A stretch of DNA of 64,000 nt, taken from NCBI RefSeq assembly GCF_019320115.1, contig NC_089584.1, positions 103,601,208 through 103,665,207 of the forward strand, given 5' to 3'. This document shows, in pieces, positions 44,801 through 57,557 of the stretch. Source of the DNA: Miscanthus floridulus (Eukaryota; Streptophyta; Magnoliopsida; Poales; Poaceae). Positions within the stretch are counted from its first letter, which is position 1; each line of letters starts with the position of its first letter. A model generated the notes under the pieces. The model saw only the letters and a list, made by a program, of their open reading frames with translations. It ran no database searches and was not told the origin of the DNA. The position numbers and the translations under genes were made by a program.

Positions 44801-45250
44801 GAGCGTGTATAAGAGTTCCCTAAATCTCTTTCTAATTCTTGTTTTTTAGTAAGTAAAAAAAACTTTCTTCTATGACTCCTAATTCATTTTCCCGATCTTT
44901 TAGAACTTCGAAAAAGTCACCCTGTTCCGCGTTACGCGCTTTTGAGTCGCGCGTATCTTCGCTCCCACGCATGTTTATCGGACAATCTAAAGGTGAAAGG
45001 GCGTGGAAAGAATAAATAGTAGAAAAATGTTTCTGATGCAAATGTACAAGAGAGAAAGAGTATATAAAAGTGGTTAGGATAATTTAGAAATAGTATATGA
45101 TTCCTGATATAAATTTGTCTTCTATATTTTATGACTAGATTATTAGAAACTCTTGGAAATGACCTTCTTTATTCATTTCAATACATTTTTTAGAGTTATA
45201 AAACTCCATGTTTTTGGGAAGAAAAATATTGGATTCACTTGGAGATGCTC
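44801..45250. mobile_element. Tourist-like MITE
   Basis: The 450-bp AT-rich element starts GAGCGTGTATAAGAG and ends CTTGGAGATGCTC. TAA lies on both sides (44798-44800 and 45251-45253), the PIF/Harbinger target duplication. It belongs to the same end family as 21575-22229 but lacks the GC-rich cargo. Confidence 0.72.
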
Positions 45251-48200
45251 TAAGTTCTAATATCAGCATCTAATAATTACACGTAAATTTAAACATATAT
45301 ATCATGAATAATAGATAAAAAAAACAAACATGTAACTGTACTAAAAGAGTTGAGGTTTCACGTACTTAAATTAAGGGAAAAAAATGGTATTCCATATAAG
45401 TCATCAAATATCAGAGTTTATAAAGAAATAGACTGTGAGAACCGTAAATTGTTCAAAAGACCATTATTCGTTACTATTGTAAACAAATAGCAACATCATC
45501 CGTCCCACGATCACTTAAACCATGTATGTATCTAAAGTGGGCTAGGATTATTAATTTATTATACATACCATACCGCGCTATTGCAGCCGCTATAAAGAAT
45601 CGCGGACCGCTATAGCAGCCCGCTAACTCAAATAGCGGCCGGCAAGTTGCTAAATTGTGTCCGCTATGCTATGCGGCCGCTACCCCGAGTCCTGAGTCCT
45701 GGGCCGGTAGCAGTAGCACAGGAAGCGGATTGCGCGCGGCGCGACAAGCTTGCGCTGCGCCCTACACGTCTCGGGCCCGGTTTCCGCGTTCGCGTCGCGA
45801 TTGAGCCAGAGAAACGGAGTAAATCCCGTGTTGGCGTGCATCGCGAGAAAATGAACTAGCTAGGGTCGTCCGTGATTTCCAAAACGCGGCCTGGGAACCG
45901 CGTTCGCTCAATCGCGACGCCAACGCCGTTCCAAACGCGGCCGTCGTTTTCCACGCTCGCGTGCGGCCGGAAGCGCACGACGAATCGCGGGTTACGTTCC
46001 GGGGTTCGCCGAGAGGATGGGGTGGGGCAGTTTGTTTGTGCCCTTTAAAGCAAGGTGTCAGTTTTAAGCAAAGGGCTAGGACACCGTGTGTGTGCTGGTA
46101 AGCTGTTGTTTTAATTCAGTAGTGTTGCTCTTTTTTCATTTCTGTGCATGGAAGGATCGATCATTCGCTTTCACATCTTCCTCACCTGCGCTAGTTTCGG
46201 GCCACTCTCGGTAGTAGCTGATGCATCGTTGTATGTACTGCTGTACGTACGCGCGGACGTAATGAACCGACGCTCCGTGACGCTTTGACGTGTTTGACGT
46301 GTACGGCTGGCTGTACCACTCCGAGAGTGTCATGTAGAGCAGCATCGTAGCAGGATTGCGGAGTTGTTGGACGTAAGCGTCGCCTGGGCTGTTTGCCCTG
46401 AATTCAAATAGGGGCCACACATTTTTCCCCCCCATTTGCGACAGGAAAAACGAACAGTTTCATTGAGAGAGAAGAATGGACGGAAATTGTTTTTTTTTTT
46501 GCTTTCTTATATATAGTTATACATACACAGATTGAGCATCTTCTGCTAACTTAGAATATACTAGTACGTACATGCATGCTCCTTTCCAACTCCGTTATCT
46601 TCTCTTTAATATAGGCTCCGTTATTTAAGTTATTATCCTACTCAAATTTGGTGCGGCAAGTTTGTTTCTGTACAAAGCAAGCAGCTCCCTATGGTTTCAA
46701 GCTGGTAGCATGGTTCCCTAGCCACTGTACTTTTCAGTTTTTCAGCGATGTAATAACGACTGAGTTGGGACTGAGGGTGGCAACTTTTGGTCATATACAC
46801 ACACACAAAAAGGTCATGTCAGTCGGGAAAAAAACATAAAAATCGGGAGGAAGAGCCAAAGGAAGGGGGACCCAGCCACTGAGGTTCTGATGACCCTGCA
46901 AGAAAAGAAATCCTCGAGTGAGCAATCAAACACGACAGAGGAGAGAGGCGAGCATGCAAAATCGTATAGTGGCTCATCACGCATGATATGTGGGTCTACT
47001 GCAGAACAGCACACCTCAAGGCAGATGAAGAATGTGCAGCAGACAGGAACTCACGCATGATGCGCCTTTCGTTCGCCTTTTGTCATGTGTTCCGGCCATG
47101 CATGGTAGCTGCCTGCCTTGGTGGTGCCTCCTATCGGCTATCGCCATTGCTGGGCTCCAGTGTGGCAGTGAGCTTCACGCGAGGAGCTAGAAAGCTTCTC
47201 GCATGCATATATGTGCGTTAGTTGTTTTTATTCTTCCCAGAGCCAGAGGGAACAAGCTCTGCTGATTGACCAAATTATCGCAGTTCCTCGTCAAGCATGT
47301 GTTGTTATGCCATACATCCACAGTTTGTTAGTAATAAATAATGAGTAGTAGTAGTATTACTATACTAGGATAGTAGCAGTACTGTAGTACACAAATACAA
47401 AATGTACGTACGCCCATCGTCCAGCTATTGCTTTCGCCACTCTGGAACAGTGATTCAGTAAGCCCAGATAGAAAGCACATGCACCAGAAGTTCAGAACCC
47501 CCGGCCCGATCGATCATCTTTCCTGTTGCGCGCTTGACCGAATGGTTGTTGACTTCAATCCATATGGATAAGAAGAAGAAGGCGGGCGATGATCTAACAA
47601 ACTTGCTCGATCTGAGGAAAACGAAAACCCAACAGACGTACTGCACGTACGATTACACCTCCTCATCCGTCCTAATCCCTGACCAAAACAGCAGCATTCG
47701 CAACTTCATTTTCTGTACGTACGCCAAAGTCCAAACCAAACACCGCGCGGGCGCGCACGGTTCAGCTATGTTGCTTGGTCCTGTTCCGCAACGACCCTCC
47801 ATGGCTAGCTGTAGCAGCGTAGCTTGCTGCTGCTAGAACTAGCCACCCTTAACTACCGTATTAGCCCGTATCTAATCAATGTGCCGTGCGTGCGTGCATG
47901 AGAACAGCAACAAAGAGATGAAGGAAGATGAATAGTGCTGCTACATATAGGTTTTTTTTTTTTTTTGAAAAAAGGTTCGTTCCTAATGAGAAAAGGGCCG
48001 GGCAGAGATTCGGTGGAGTGGGGGGAATTAATTAGTGCACGGTTTGGTTGGCAACTTTGCATGGCTTGAGGAGCGAGCTGAGGCGCTTTGCTTTTCCGTT
48101 GTGGCGTGGGCTAGCAAACGGGCTCAATCATGCAGGTTACTCATGCAAGGCAAGTGCACATCACGCCATCATATCTTTTTTGCCTCTGACTCCCTCGCTC

Positions 48201-48862
48201 GCCTCGCCCGATCGATCCATCAAATCCATCCGTCCTCCTGATTGTCGTCGTCGATCGTAGCCCTAGCGGAAGCCGCATGCACCTCGCGCGCGCACCAACC
48301 ACCCCTCTGTGCTAGCTACTGGCTCGCTCCTCCGATCCGTCCTGCCGCGCGCGCGGGAGAGATCGAGGAGGCCGGCCGGCAGCGATCGACGTCGTCGCGC
48401 GCGATTAGCTAGTAGCAAGCAACGTGTGGCTGCTCTGGTCCGTTTGTGCCGTGCGTGCGTAATCTGATGTGTAATGCGGCCACTTAGCTGCGTCGCTTTG
48501 GGATTGCATAACTTCAAAGAGGAGCCACCATGATTGCTCCCCACCGTACTCGCTCGCTACTCCCAGCAGGCCTCCTTTTTCGATCACTTCCCTTTCTAGA
48601 GGAGGCATCTCAGCAGGATCAAGCCTCATGCAGGGAGAGAATCCTGAAGAATCCTTTATTAATTTTGCCCACGACTGATGGAGATGGAGATGGAGACACG
48701 CACTACTCGATCACGGTAATTAAATCGTTGGTTATTATTAGTGGGCGGTGATTCTTCTATCTACTACATCATGTCATGCATGCAGCACTCATGCACGATA
48801 TGATTCACCCCTATACCACGTACGTACTACCCGGCCGGCCTGTTGTAGTGTAGTGCAACGCA
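45251..48862. other. Long gene-poor spacer
   Basis: 45590-46010 is CpG-dense with repeated CCGCTAT / ATAGCGG phrases. A 99-codon minus-strand ORF at 46136-46435 has a TATA-like TATATATAAG about 70 bp upstream but no recognisable domain. 48000-48500 is rich in GCATGC and GATCGATC and looks promoter-like, without a gene attached. No RNA gene, miRNA match or full transposon was recognised. Confidence 0.4.
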
Positions 48863-49066
48863 GCAGTGGATCCATGAAAAATTTTAGGGAGCTGAATAAA
48901 AATGCGACGGCAACATACCTCCGACTGCTGCTAGATCTTAAGTCTGAACCCCACCTACACGATAGAACTTTGTCTAAGAATTCATGTGGGCTCCAGAAGA
49001 GCTCCGGTGTCAGTAGGGGGGCTCGAGCCCCCCCCCCCCCCTACCCCACCGTTGAATCCGCCACTG
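48863..49066. mobile_element. MITE-like element with CAGTGG ends
   Basis: Inverted ends GCAGTGGATCC and GAATCCGCCACTG enclose about 204 bp. GTGCAACGCA on the left and GTGCAATGCA on the right form a near-perfect 10-bp flanking repeat. A C14 homopolymer lies near the right end. Confidence 0.5.
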
Positions 49067-49169
49067 GTGCAATGCAACGACCGTGCAAATTGCGGTGGTA
49101 ATAGCAGCTTGCAAATTGCAATACATGCATGGTACGTATTCGTTTCTGACCTTTCTCTCTCTGTTGGCC

Positions 49170-49556
49170 TGTGGGACATAGTCCCCGGGTACTCCGTACG
49201 GAAGGGAGAAGATTTAGTCCGATTAGGAATTCTCCACGTGTAATTCTAGTAACATTGCTGCCCTATAATCCTACTAGGACTTTTACATTGTAACCGAATA
49301 GGAGACTTGCCTCCTAACCTATATAAAGGAGGGCATGGCTCTCTAGACCGGCAGAGGCCATAATACACAATCATACCAATCGATCCAACGCAAAAGGCTA
49401 CACGCCAACTAGACGTAAAGGCTATTACTCAATTACGAGGGCCTGAACCAGTATAAACCGTTCGTCTCTTTGCGTTTACTGTCGAGTTCTGCTTACGCCG
49501 AAGCCCTTCGAACATCATCCCGGGTAACCCCGTGACGAGTTACCGGTCATCAAACA
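49170..49556 (+). mobile_element. 5' LTR of the LARD-like element
   Basis: 387 bp from TGTGGGACATAGTCCCCGGG to GGTCATCAAACA, with a TATA box TATATAAA at 49320-49327. It is followed by TTGACAGCTGGCGTGAGAGG in the primer-site position. Confidence 0.85.
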
Positions 49557-50263
49557 TTGACAGCTGGCGTGAGAGGTAGGGGCTTTCGGAAACTTCACGA
49601 TCGAGAGCTCGACAGACCTCGACAACATAATTTTTCTGGCGGGATCAACATGTATCTTCCACGCCGTCCGCGGCACTCGGATTCTCCGTGTTGATCCCCG
49701 TCGTCCTACATGGTCAACTCATCGGCTACCTCAAGTCAACATCAATTTAGATCCTTGCGACGGCGTCTCTTCAACGGTGCACTAGTAAGGCATCCAACAG
49801 CAATTAGGATTCAACGGCAACTCGGCGTCTCGCGCCAGGCAGCTTGCAACGAGAACTCATGTCCCGAGACAACTAGCCAAGATACACCGAATCAACTACG
49901 CCTTTGTCCAAAGGCCTGACTTCGCATAGGATGCGGCGTGAAGGCTAGCGACAGCTCGAGTCGAAGGTTCACATGTGCAAAGGCCAACTGCCCGAGTCCA
50001 ACGCTCTCCCGTGCTAAGACCAACAGTTTAGGTCAGATTTGCTGCAGTATCCATCAAATTCCCAATGGGCCACAAGCTAACAAGAAAGCAAGCTCGAAAG
50101 GCGTCTAAATCGAGGAAGCAAGCAAGGCCGAGGTATATGTGTATGTATATACATGCACGAACACGTCATGCATGCCAGCCCCTGCTGATTCCGCCTCGAT
50201 GACCGAGTTCGACTCCAACTCGCCCTCGCCGAGTCCAACTCTGCCGGCGCCGACTATGACTTC

Positions 50264-50475
50264 GGGCCTGTTTGGTGCGGCTCCTGCAGCTCCGGCTCTG
50301 CTCCGGCAGCGGAGCCGCACCAAACGTTGCTGAGAGGAGGAGCCCTTCTGGCCAAAAACAGGTGAAGAGGAGCCATTTTATAATACGGCATGCGGAGCCA
50401 CGAAACGGGGCTTCGACGCTCCGGCTCCGGCTCTAGTAGAGGAGCATGCGGAGCAGAGCCCGATCAAACGGCCCC
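50264..50475. mobile_element. MITE inside the LARD-like element
   Basis: Inverted ends GGGCCTGTTTGG and CAAACGGCCCC enclose about 212 bp rich in GCTCCGGCTC / GGAGCC phrases in both orientations. The insertion is younger than the host element. Confidence 0.7.
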
Positions 50476-51389
50476 TTGTCTCGCCGAGTCCGACTCCAAT
50501 TACCTGTGCTGACTCTGTTCTGCCAAGTCTGACTCCGTTTCTACTCGGCAAACACTTGGCTCGATCAAGAATCTACCAGAGGGCAGTTCAAGACATGCAA
50601 GATACAAATTTGTGCGTATACTCCTGCGAATTTGTGCGTGTACTCGTGCGAATGTGCATGTGTACTTGTGCACACACAACCAGCGAGTCAATAGCAATCA
50701 AGTAAGTAAGCTATGGGCGACGTACACACATATACATCATTACGACAAGCATACACGTGCATGCTTATGCGAAGACGATCATGAGCAGGCAAACAAGAAG
50801 ACCCGACATCATCTACAGTATCATAATTATCGATGAGTTCTGTGATCGAGTTTGACTCCGCCTTCACGCCGAGTTCGACTACACCAGAGCCAACTCCGAC
50901 TCCGAGCGGGGCTCGTCTCCCGTGGTCATCCCACGATGGCACCCCGACAATACCTGCCACAGCACTTGTTGTCCGTCGTCATCCCACGGTGGTACCCGGA
51001 CAGCACGCCGCGTTCGCATCAACGACACGTCGACTACTCTACTGGGTCATCAATCAAGCTAGGTCACAGCTTTAATATTTTTTAAATATTCTTTATTTTT
51101 TATATATCTCTCGATATTATTCATCTGCCTTCGTGGTCATACCATACTATAAAACTACGTTCCCGACTACTCATACAGCTCCAAATTTATAGTCGGGACT
51201 ACATCTAACATGCGTTCCATACACATTCTCTTTTTCGTAAGCGCCGACTACTCTAGTCTTCTCTTAACGGTTGCAAAAATACTTGAGTAGTGCGAACTCA
51301 CATGTGACGCATTGTTTACTCACACGGCTCACATGGTCACAGTCATGAACCTCACAACTCACATGTGCAGAGGAGGTCGTTCGTAGGTG

Positions 51390-52310
51390 TGAAGGATGCC
51401 AGTTCTACGCTCGGCAAACCCATTTACCGGCACATGAGCTCCAAACCATCCCCATCCCCATCACCTGACCATTCGCGGTCTAGGGCCTCGACATGGTGGG
51501 ACCCCTCAAAAAGGGCCCAGGTGGCTTCACTCACCTACTCGTAGCAGTCGACAAGTTCACCAAGTAGATAGAGGCCAAGCCCATCACCAACATCCGCTCG
51601 GAAGAGGCAGTCAAATTCTTCCTCGATATCATCTACCGGTTCGGCGTTCCTAACTGTATCATCACTGACCACGGGACTAACTTCACTAGAAAGAAGTTCC
51701 TAGACTTTAGTGATGGATACAGTATTAGGATCGACTAGGCCTCGGTGGACATCCACGAACTAACGGTCAGGTCAAGCGCGCCAATGGCATGGTCATCCAA
51801 GGACTTAAGTCATGCATCGTCGATCGACTCAACAAGTACGCCGGACGATGGGTTGAAGAGGTCCCAGCGATCCTCTGGAGCCTGAGAACGACCCCAAACC
51901 GATCCACAGGGTTCACACCCTTCTTCCTAGCCTACGAAGCTAAGGCAGTGCTACCCTCCGACCTTGACCATGACACCCCAAGAGTGAAGGCTTTCGATCG
52001 TGACCGAGCCATGGAGGCTCAGCAAGACTCAGTCGACCTGCTCGAAGAGGCCCGCGAGACAACCGTCATCGTTTTCGTTTGCTACCAACAAACCCTGCAC
52101 AGGTACCACAAAAGGAAGATCAAGGGGAGGATACTCGAAGTCGGCGATCTCGTACTCTGGAGGACCCAATCAACGAAGAAAAAACACAAACTCTCTCCAC
52201 CATGGGAAGGGCCCTATACGTTGACCGAAGTAATCCGACCGGGCACCTACCGACTGGAGGACAACAACGACAACGTTCTCACCAACACTTGAAACATTGA
52301 ACAGCTACGT
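51390..52310 (+). pseudogene. Gypsy integrase C-terminal part
   Basis: Broken frames carry LDMVGPLKKGPGGFTHLLVA (first catalytic Asp), FGVPNCIITDHGTNFT (second) and, after a frameshift near 51740, MVIQGLKSCIVDRLNKYAGR. From there the 167-codon frame 51789-52292 is open and includes LEVGDLVLWRTQS and LSPPWEGPYTLTEVIRPGTY (GPY-like domain). Tryptophan codons before IEAK and after PIT are replaced by TAG. Confidence 0.82.
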
Positions 52311-54610
52311 CGTTTTTCCCCTAAATTTGGTCTTACCGCTTTTTAGTCAACACTTGCTCCTGTAAAAACACCCCAGCCCGAACATTTTCAGCCCGGGTCG
52401 CTCAGGGGCTCCATGAGGATACAATACTAAATATTACCTCTCTTTTTTACTATCACATGGTAAACAACTTTGTCCCTGACGGAAGCACATTCCATTCATT
52501 TGATTGCCCTACATGACTCTGTTCTTACTCCCAACCAAACGCACCCCGTCACGACCTACGGTTACAAGCAGCCGAGCCCCGCGGGCCATGCCCAGGCTCT
52601 TAACAGCTGCAGCCTATGGAACTAACGGGCAGGTGCGAAAAAGAAAAGGATACAAAACAAAAGTTATGCCAGGATAAAAAACAAGGAACGGATAGTGTGG
52701 TTCTTTCACAAAAACAAAACTGATGCATTCATTGATACAAAAATTATTCACACGGGGCTCACCCATAACTATTACATTTTTTTCTAACTACTTCTAATCT
52801 AAATACTATTGTGGCCCCTCGACGACATCGCCTGACGCCAAAAGAGAGACTACGACACACACCGCCAGACGTAACCACCACTACAGGGGCCCCGCCCGGT
52901 TCCGATCCCTCGACTTCGACGAGCGCAACAGGTACCTCAAGGGACTCACCCGGTTTCGTCCCCTCAACTTCGGCGCACGCAACGTGTACCTCAAGGGCAT
53001 CACACCCATAGATGCTCAGCAGAGGAACATGGAGCTCCTGACCTTCTCATGCAGTCGAGGCTGCTCCTGGGTAGGGACGCTACTACCAAGGTATGCCCAC
53101 CATGGCTAAAAGAGATCTCATCAAACTTTATGAATTGGCCAGTCTGAGCAGCTGTAGGTGCAGAACCCTCCACCGGCACGATCTTGAGCAACTTCCCCTC
53201 CGACAAGGCTCTCTCGGTGAAGATCCACCGGAGAAAGGCCACACATGACTCCATCCCAAAGAAGGCCTCGCAGATAAATCCAGCACGCCACCCCCTTTGG
53301 TGGAAGCCATCCCTTCTCAGGCAAAGACGCCCAGCACTGCCCTAGGCAGCCTCTAGCTCATCATCGCACTCTGGATTCATGAAAGGATCTGTAAGTCCTC
53401 CCCCTCGCTCACTCCCTCTCTCACTTAGGAATCGTCGTGGCATACAGGCACTCTCGGTGAAGAGGAAGAAGAAGGAGAGATAATAGTTGAAGAACAGGCA
53501 AAGGACTACGATGGAGAGCCCTCTCCCTCCCCCTATTTAAGGAAGAAACACCACAGTTAAAGAGGGGCAAAAGATCAGAGCAAAAAACTCTCTCCCTTCC
53601 CCCATTCAATGCGGATGGGAAACGATGGGACACACCCTGACCGATGGGACGCCCGCTGACCGATGGAACGCCACCTGGTCAGACGGAACGCCGCCTGGTG
53701 AGACGAGACGTGGCCTGGGTATGCCCACCACTATCGCATGACCAGGCACGAAAACTGAAGCATCACCACACACAGGTAGCTCTTCGCACCTCCAAGCGGG
53801 ACTTGGAAAAACCCAAAACGGGATCTCCGCCGGAAGAGACCATCGGGCTTCCTAAGTCGATCGAACGGCTCAGAAAAACACATCGAGAGACAGGAAGGGA
53901 GCGAAGGGATGCCCCATGTAGGCCATGTCGACTCCATCACGAACGACAAGCATGGGTCCCGATCGGACATTTTCGACTGGAGGTCCTCAAACCCCATCAC
54001 TCGAGTCACCAAGGTAACACTACCGACCCACTCTATTTCTTTATAATCATTTCATGCATCCATACGCGCATTCATTCCATACGCCCGTGCCTCCTAGACG
54101 ATTTGGGCCCTAAACCAACCAGGGGCTCAAGAACTAAGCATCGCACGTGCAGCGAAATGCATCACAACACTCCGTGTTGCGTCACGAAGCGATAGTTGCC
54201 TCATTCGACATGAGCAACAACAGAGCCAGGGGAGAAAAACGTAGATGAGTCCCATGCGGCCCTCACCCAGTCTGGCAGACAGGGTAATCTCAACCTTCTC
54301 GTTTGATCCTAAGCCTCTACCAAGCCCATAGAATCTCCATCGAGGGGAGGCCATTAGACCACCCGGGTCGGTCTTCGGAACGACCCAGCCATCTGTCGGG
54401 TTGTAGATAAAGGAGCAGTGGAATGTCACAAGAGGGCTATGTCGACCTCGTCATGAATGACGGACCTAGATTCCACTCGATCATACCCGTTAGCGAACTC
54501 ACCGAGCACGTCACTTGAGCCCAAGCGATCGGGGCATGCGACAAAACTCAGCCCCTCCGGTTGTGAGAAACCGAGGACGGGGTAAAGCACACAACTCAAA
54601 TTGACCCCTA
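52311..54610 (+). other. 3' non-coding region of the nested gypsy element
   Basis: No sense ORF with a domain. Minus-strand ORFs around 53000-53330 and 53421-53633 are short and unrecognised; they could be relics of an antisense gene but show no family phrase. Confidence 0.45.
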
Positions 54611-54611
54611 C

Positions 54612-55386
54612 TAAGGCCTGGGTCTGAGACCCCAAACTTGTCCCATCTGGCTACACTTCGACTGCACACCAAATGCCTCGGTCTGCGACCCCGAACTCGC
54701 CCCATCCGGCTACGCTTCGACTTCACTCCAAAACACCTAGGTCTGCGACCCCGAACTCGCCCCATCTGCCTACACTTCGACTGCACACCAAACGCCTGGG
54801 TCTGCGACCCTGAACTCACCTCATCAGGATCCACGAGCTCCGGCTCGCCCGATCCCTAAACTAACTAAACTAGCTGCCTCGGCTGTATAGGTTGCACCAA
54901 GCCTAGGATCCATTACTCTGACTTGCCCGATCCCATGGTGCGCACCGATGCCAGGACCCGCGAGCTCCATCTCGTCTGATCCCTTAACTAACTACCTCGC
55001 CCGATCCCACGGCGCGCATCGACGCCAGGATCCGCAAGCTCCGTCTCACCCGATCCCTAAAAAACTAAACGCCACGGCTGCGCAATGATGCCTTGGTTGA
55101 CAACTCCCTCTCGACTAAAAAGCACGCACACACACCCGCTGACAAACACCCCCTAGATGATTCTGCCTGAATCGCCCGGAGGCTCGGGGGCTACACCCAC
55201 AGGTGCGCTCGCGTGCATCCGCTGACAAAACAAAAATCTCCCCCGCTGGCAACATGAAAACCCCCTAGATGGTTCTACCCGAACCACCCAGGGGCTCGGG
55301 GGCTACAACCGCGGGTGCACTCGCGCACACCCGATGTCGAGGCAAAAATCCCCCAAACGATTCTGCCCGAATCGCCCGGGGGCTCC
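54612..55386 (+). repeat. Successive tandem arrays before the 3' LTR
   Basis: Four units of about 62 bp start near 54614, 54676, 54739 and 54797 (GGTCTGCGACCCCGAACTCG, TACACTTCGACTGCACACC). Three diverged units then carry GATCC(G)CGAGCTCC...CCCGATCCC (about 54826, 54950, 55025). Three units of CCCCCTAGATGATTCTGCC + GAATCGCCCGGGGGCTC follow (about 55151, 55262, 55349). The last unit ends as the polypurine tract of the LTR at 55387. Confidence 0.82.
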
Positions 55387-56189
55387 TGTCGGGTTCATAA
55401 ACCAGGGTCCCTCGCGGACCGGCTTCCCAACAAAGGCTCGCCCCAAGCAGACAAACACTCAACTCATGGGCCGGCCCAAGTATCTGAACAATAGGCCAGA
55501 AGGGCAATCCAATCACCGACCGAAAGGTCTGGCCAAGGAGGAACGGCACCCGCCTTCCGACTCTGGCCCACCTCTCCGACCGGAGTGCTCACTTCAGTCT
55601 TCAGCACGTCTCCGGACGGTCTCTCCGACCGGAAGGCCTGGCAAAGCACTACCTCCAACTCCGACCCCACGTCTCCGACCAGGGTATGCAAAGACCCTGC
55701 TCACTGCTCTTCTCCGACTGACGTAACCAGAGCCAACTGGGACCAACCGATCGGGGACGCCCGCTCGGAAAAGACCAGGGACGAACAGAGAAAGCAAGGC
55801 AGGGCGCACAAGTCAAACTATGGTACCAGGGACCAAACCCTGTATGCCAGCAGAAACAGTACTCTGCAACCTCCCTGAAACACAGATTCGGATCTCAAGC
55901 ACATGCTTGAACACTTAGTTCATAGCGGAGCTCCTGTCGCTCTCGGCCCTTCCGACCAGAGCCGACCGGACCTCTTGTACCCCGCATCTTTCTTCTTCTC
56001 GTTTGTAACCCCACTGCAAACTTCGAGCACCTGGGCTTAGCAATAAAGTCACCGACCGACTCAAACTGGACGTAGGGTACGTTGCCTGAACCAGTATAAA
56101 TCCTGTGTCATTGAGTGCTAGGCCACCTCCGATCACAACGTACGGCAAAACTACAAATATTTACTTATTGATCACTTTCTACACCAACA
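55387..56189 (+). mobile_element. 3' LTR of the nested gypsy element
   Basis: 803 bp from TGTCGGGTTCATAAACCAGG to CTTTCTACACCAACA, with a TATA-like TATAAAT at 56095-56101. Internal TCTCCGACCGGA-type phrases repeat several times. It is preceded directly by the polypurine tract. Confidence 0.82.
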
Positions 56190-57180
56190 ACTAGTAAATG
56201 CTCCCGACTTATAATTTAACATGCATGGGACCTGCTCCCAACTTGATATCCCGAATATCAATAACTACAAAATTTGTGTATTTATCTTACAGGGAACCAG
56301 ATCTAGGCGAGGTACACGCCTTCGCAGGCTACCTTACTCGGACCACTACTTCGTTGAGTGAGGTATGTGCCTCCGCGGACTGCCCCTCGTCGACAACTCG
56401 TCGCCACCACTCTCGTTGGCCCTCATCGACGACTCGCCATCGTGGCTCGCGTCGATAACTCGCCGCTGCTGACCGCCTCGGCTCTCGTCGATAACTTGCC
56501 GCTGCCTCGGCCCTCGTCGTCAATGGCTCCGACCATCGTTGTCAGCATACACGACGGTTATCACCATCAGTATGCAACGGTCCCGGTCGTTCCTTCTCAC
56601 TACACGGACGGGTGTCCACGCTGCTACCTTACGTCCGCTATAGAGATATGTCGTTGATGGCTCACATCCCTACGACTAATGTCACATCTATTTTACAAGG
56701 TACACAACCTAGCGTTATTCACACCTTCGACAAGTAGCCATGATGCTACTTTCTAAACTATGAGATAGGCCGGCTATCCACACTGCTACATATCTCTCCA
56801 ACTATGATGTCGCCACCCGGCACGCAACCTTGATAAGTTGCATACGCTGGATACTGGGCTGTATTGGCTTTTTGCGAGGTACGCCGACTACTTGCACGGC
56901 TATACATCTCTAACTACGATTGATATCACTTGGTACACAATCTTACATTGCATACGCCGAGTACTTGGTTGTATTGCCCCTTCATGAGATACGTTGACTA
57001 CTCAGTCGGCTCATGTCTCTGCGGTTGGTGTGTGCCGCTAACCGATATTTAGTTAACGCTATTTCATGTCATCCTAGGTAGGGTGATTCCTGGAAGTAAG
57101 GTATCTGATTCATTCGCTATAGGGTGGGATCCTAACAGTGAACAATCGCTACAAGATCAACCATACAGTGATCGGGGGCT

Positions 57181-57557
57181 TGTGGGACATAGTCCCCGGG
57201 TACTCCGTAAGGAAGGGAGAAGATCTGGTCCGACGAGGAATTCTCTAAATGTAATTATAGTAACATTGCTACCATATAATCCTACTAGGACTCTTACATT
57301 GTAACCAGCTAGGAGACTTACCTCCTGGCATATATAAAGGAGGGCAGAGCTCGCTAGATCGGCAGAGGCCATAACACACAATCATACCAATCAATCCAAC
57401 ATAAAAGGCTACATGTCAACCGGACGTAAAGGCTGTTACTCGATTACGAGGGCCCAAACCACTATAAACCGTTCATCTCTTTGCATTTACTTTCAAATTC
57501 TACATACGTCAAAACCCTTCAAACATCGTCCCAGATAACCCCACGGGTCATCAAACA
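57181..57557 (+). mobile_element. 3' LTR of the LARD-like element
   Basis: 377 bp beginning TGTGGGACATAGTCCCCGGG, preceded by GATCGGGGGCT (polypurine-like) and ending GGGTCATCAAACA. It differs from the 5' LTR at roughly one position in ten over the first 240 bp, so the element is old. Confidence 0.85.

Larger units (their letters stand above)
51390..56189 (+). mobile_element. 5'-truncated Ty3/gypsy element nested in the LARD-like element
   Basis: It contains the end of pol (integrase), a long non-coding 3' region with several tandem arrays, a polypurine tract (CGCCCGGGGGCTCC) and one LTR at 55387-56189. No matching 5' LTR, gag, protease or RT is present in the window. The left part was lost, so the left boundary is approximate. 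Confidence 0.75.
49170..57557 (+). mobile_element. Non-coding LTR element (LARD-like) with a nested gypsy fragment
   Basis: Two related LTRs bound 8.4 kb. Its own interior (49557 to about 51390 and 56190-57180) has no pol. It carries repeated phrases such as GAGTTCGACTCC / GCCGAGTCCAACTC and CTCGTCGATAACTCGCCGC. The coding remains in the middle belong to a second element with a different LTR. No matching target duplication flanks the outer LTRs (left TGGCC, right CACAC). Confidence 0.72.

Noticed and set aside
48405..48629. 74-codon minus-strand ORF beginning MRLDPAEMPPLEREVIEKGG
   Set aside because: It looks protein-like at the start but has no recognised family, no extension by plausible splice sites, and overlaps other open frames.
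53000..53330. Antisense gene in the nested gypsy element
   Set aside because: The ORFs are short, and none carries the phrases seen in the Tat antisense gene at 36367-39498. Kept only as a possibility in the region note.
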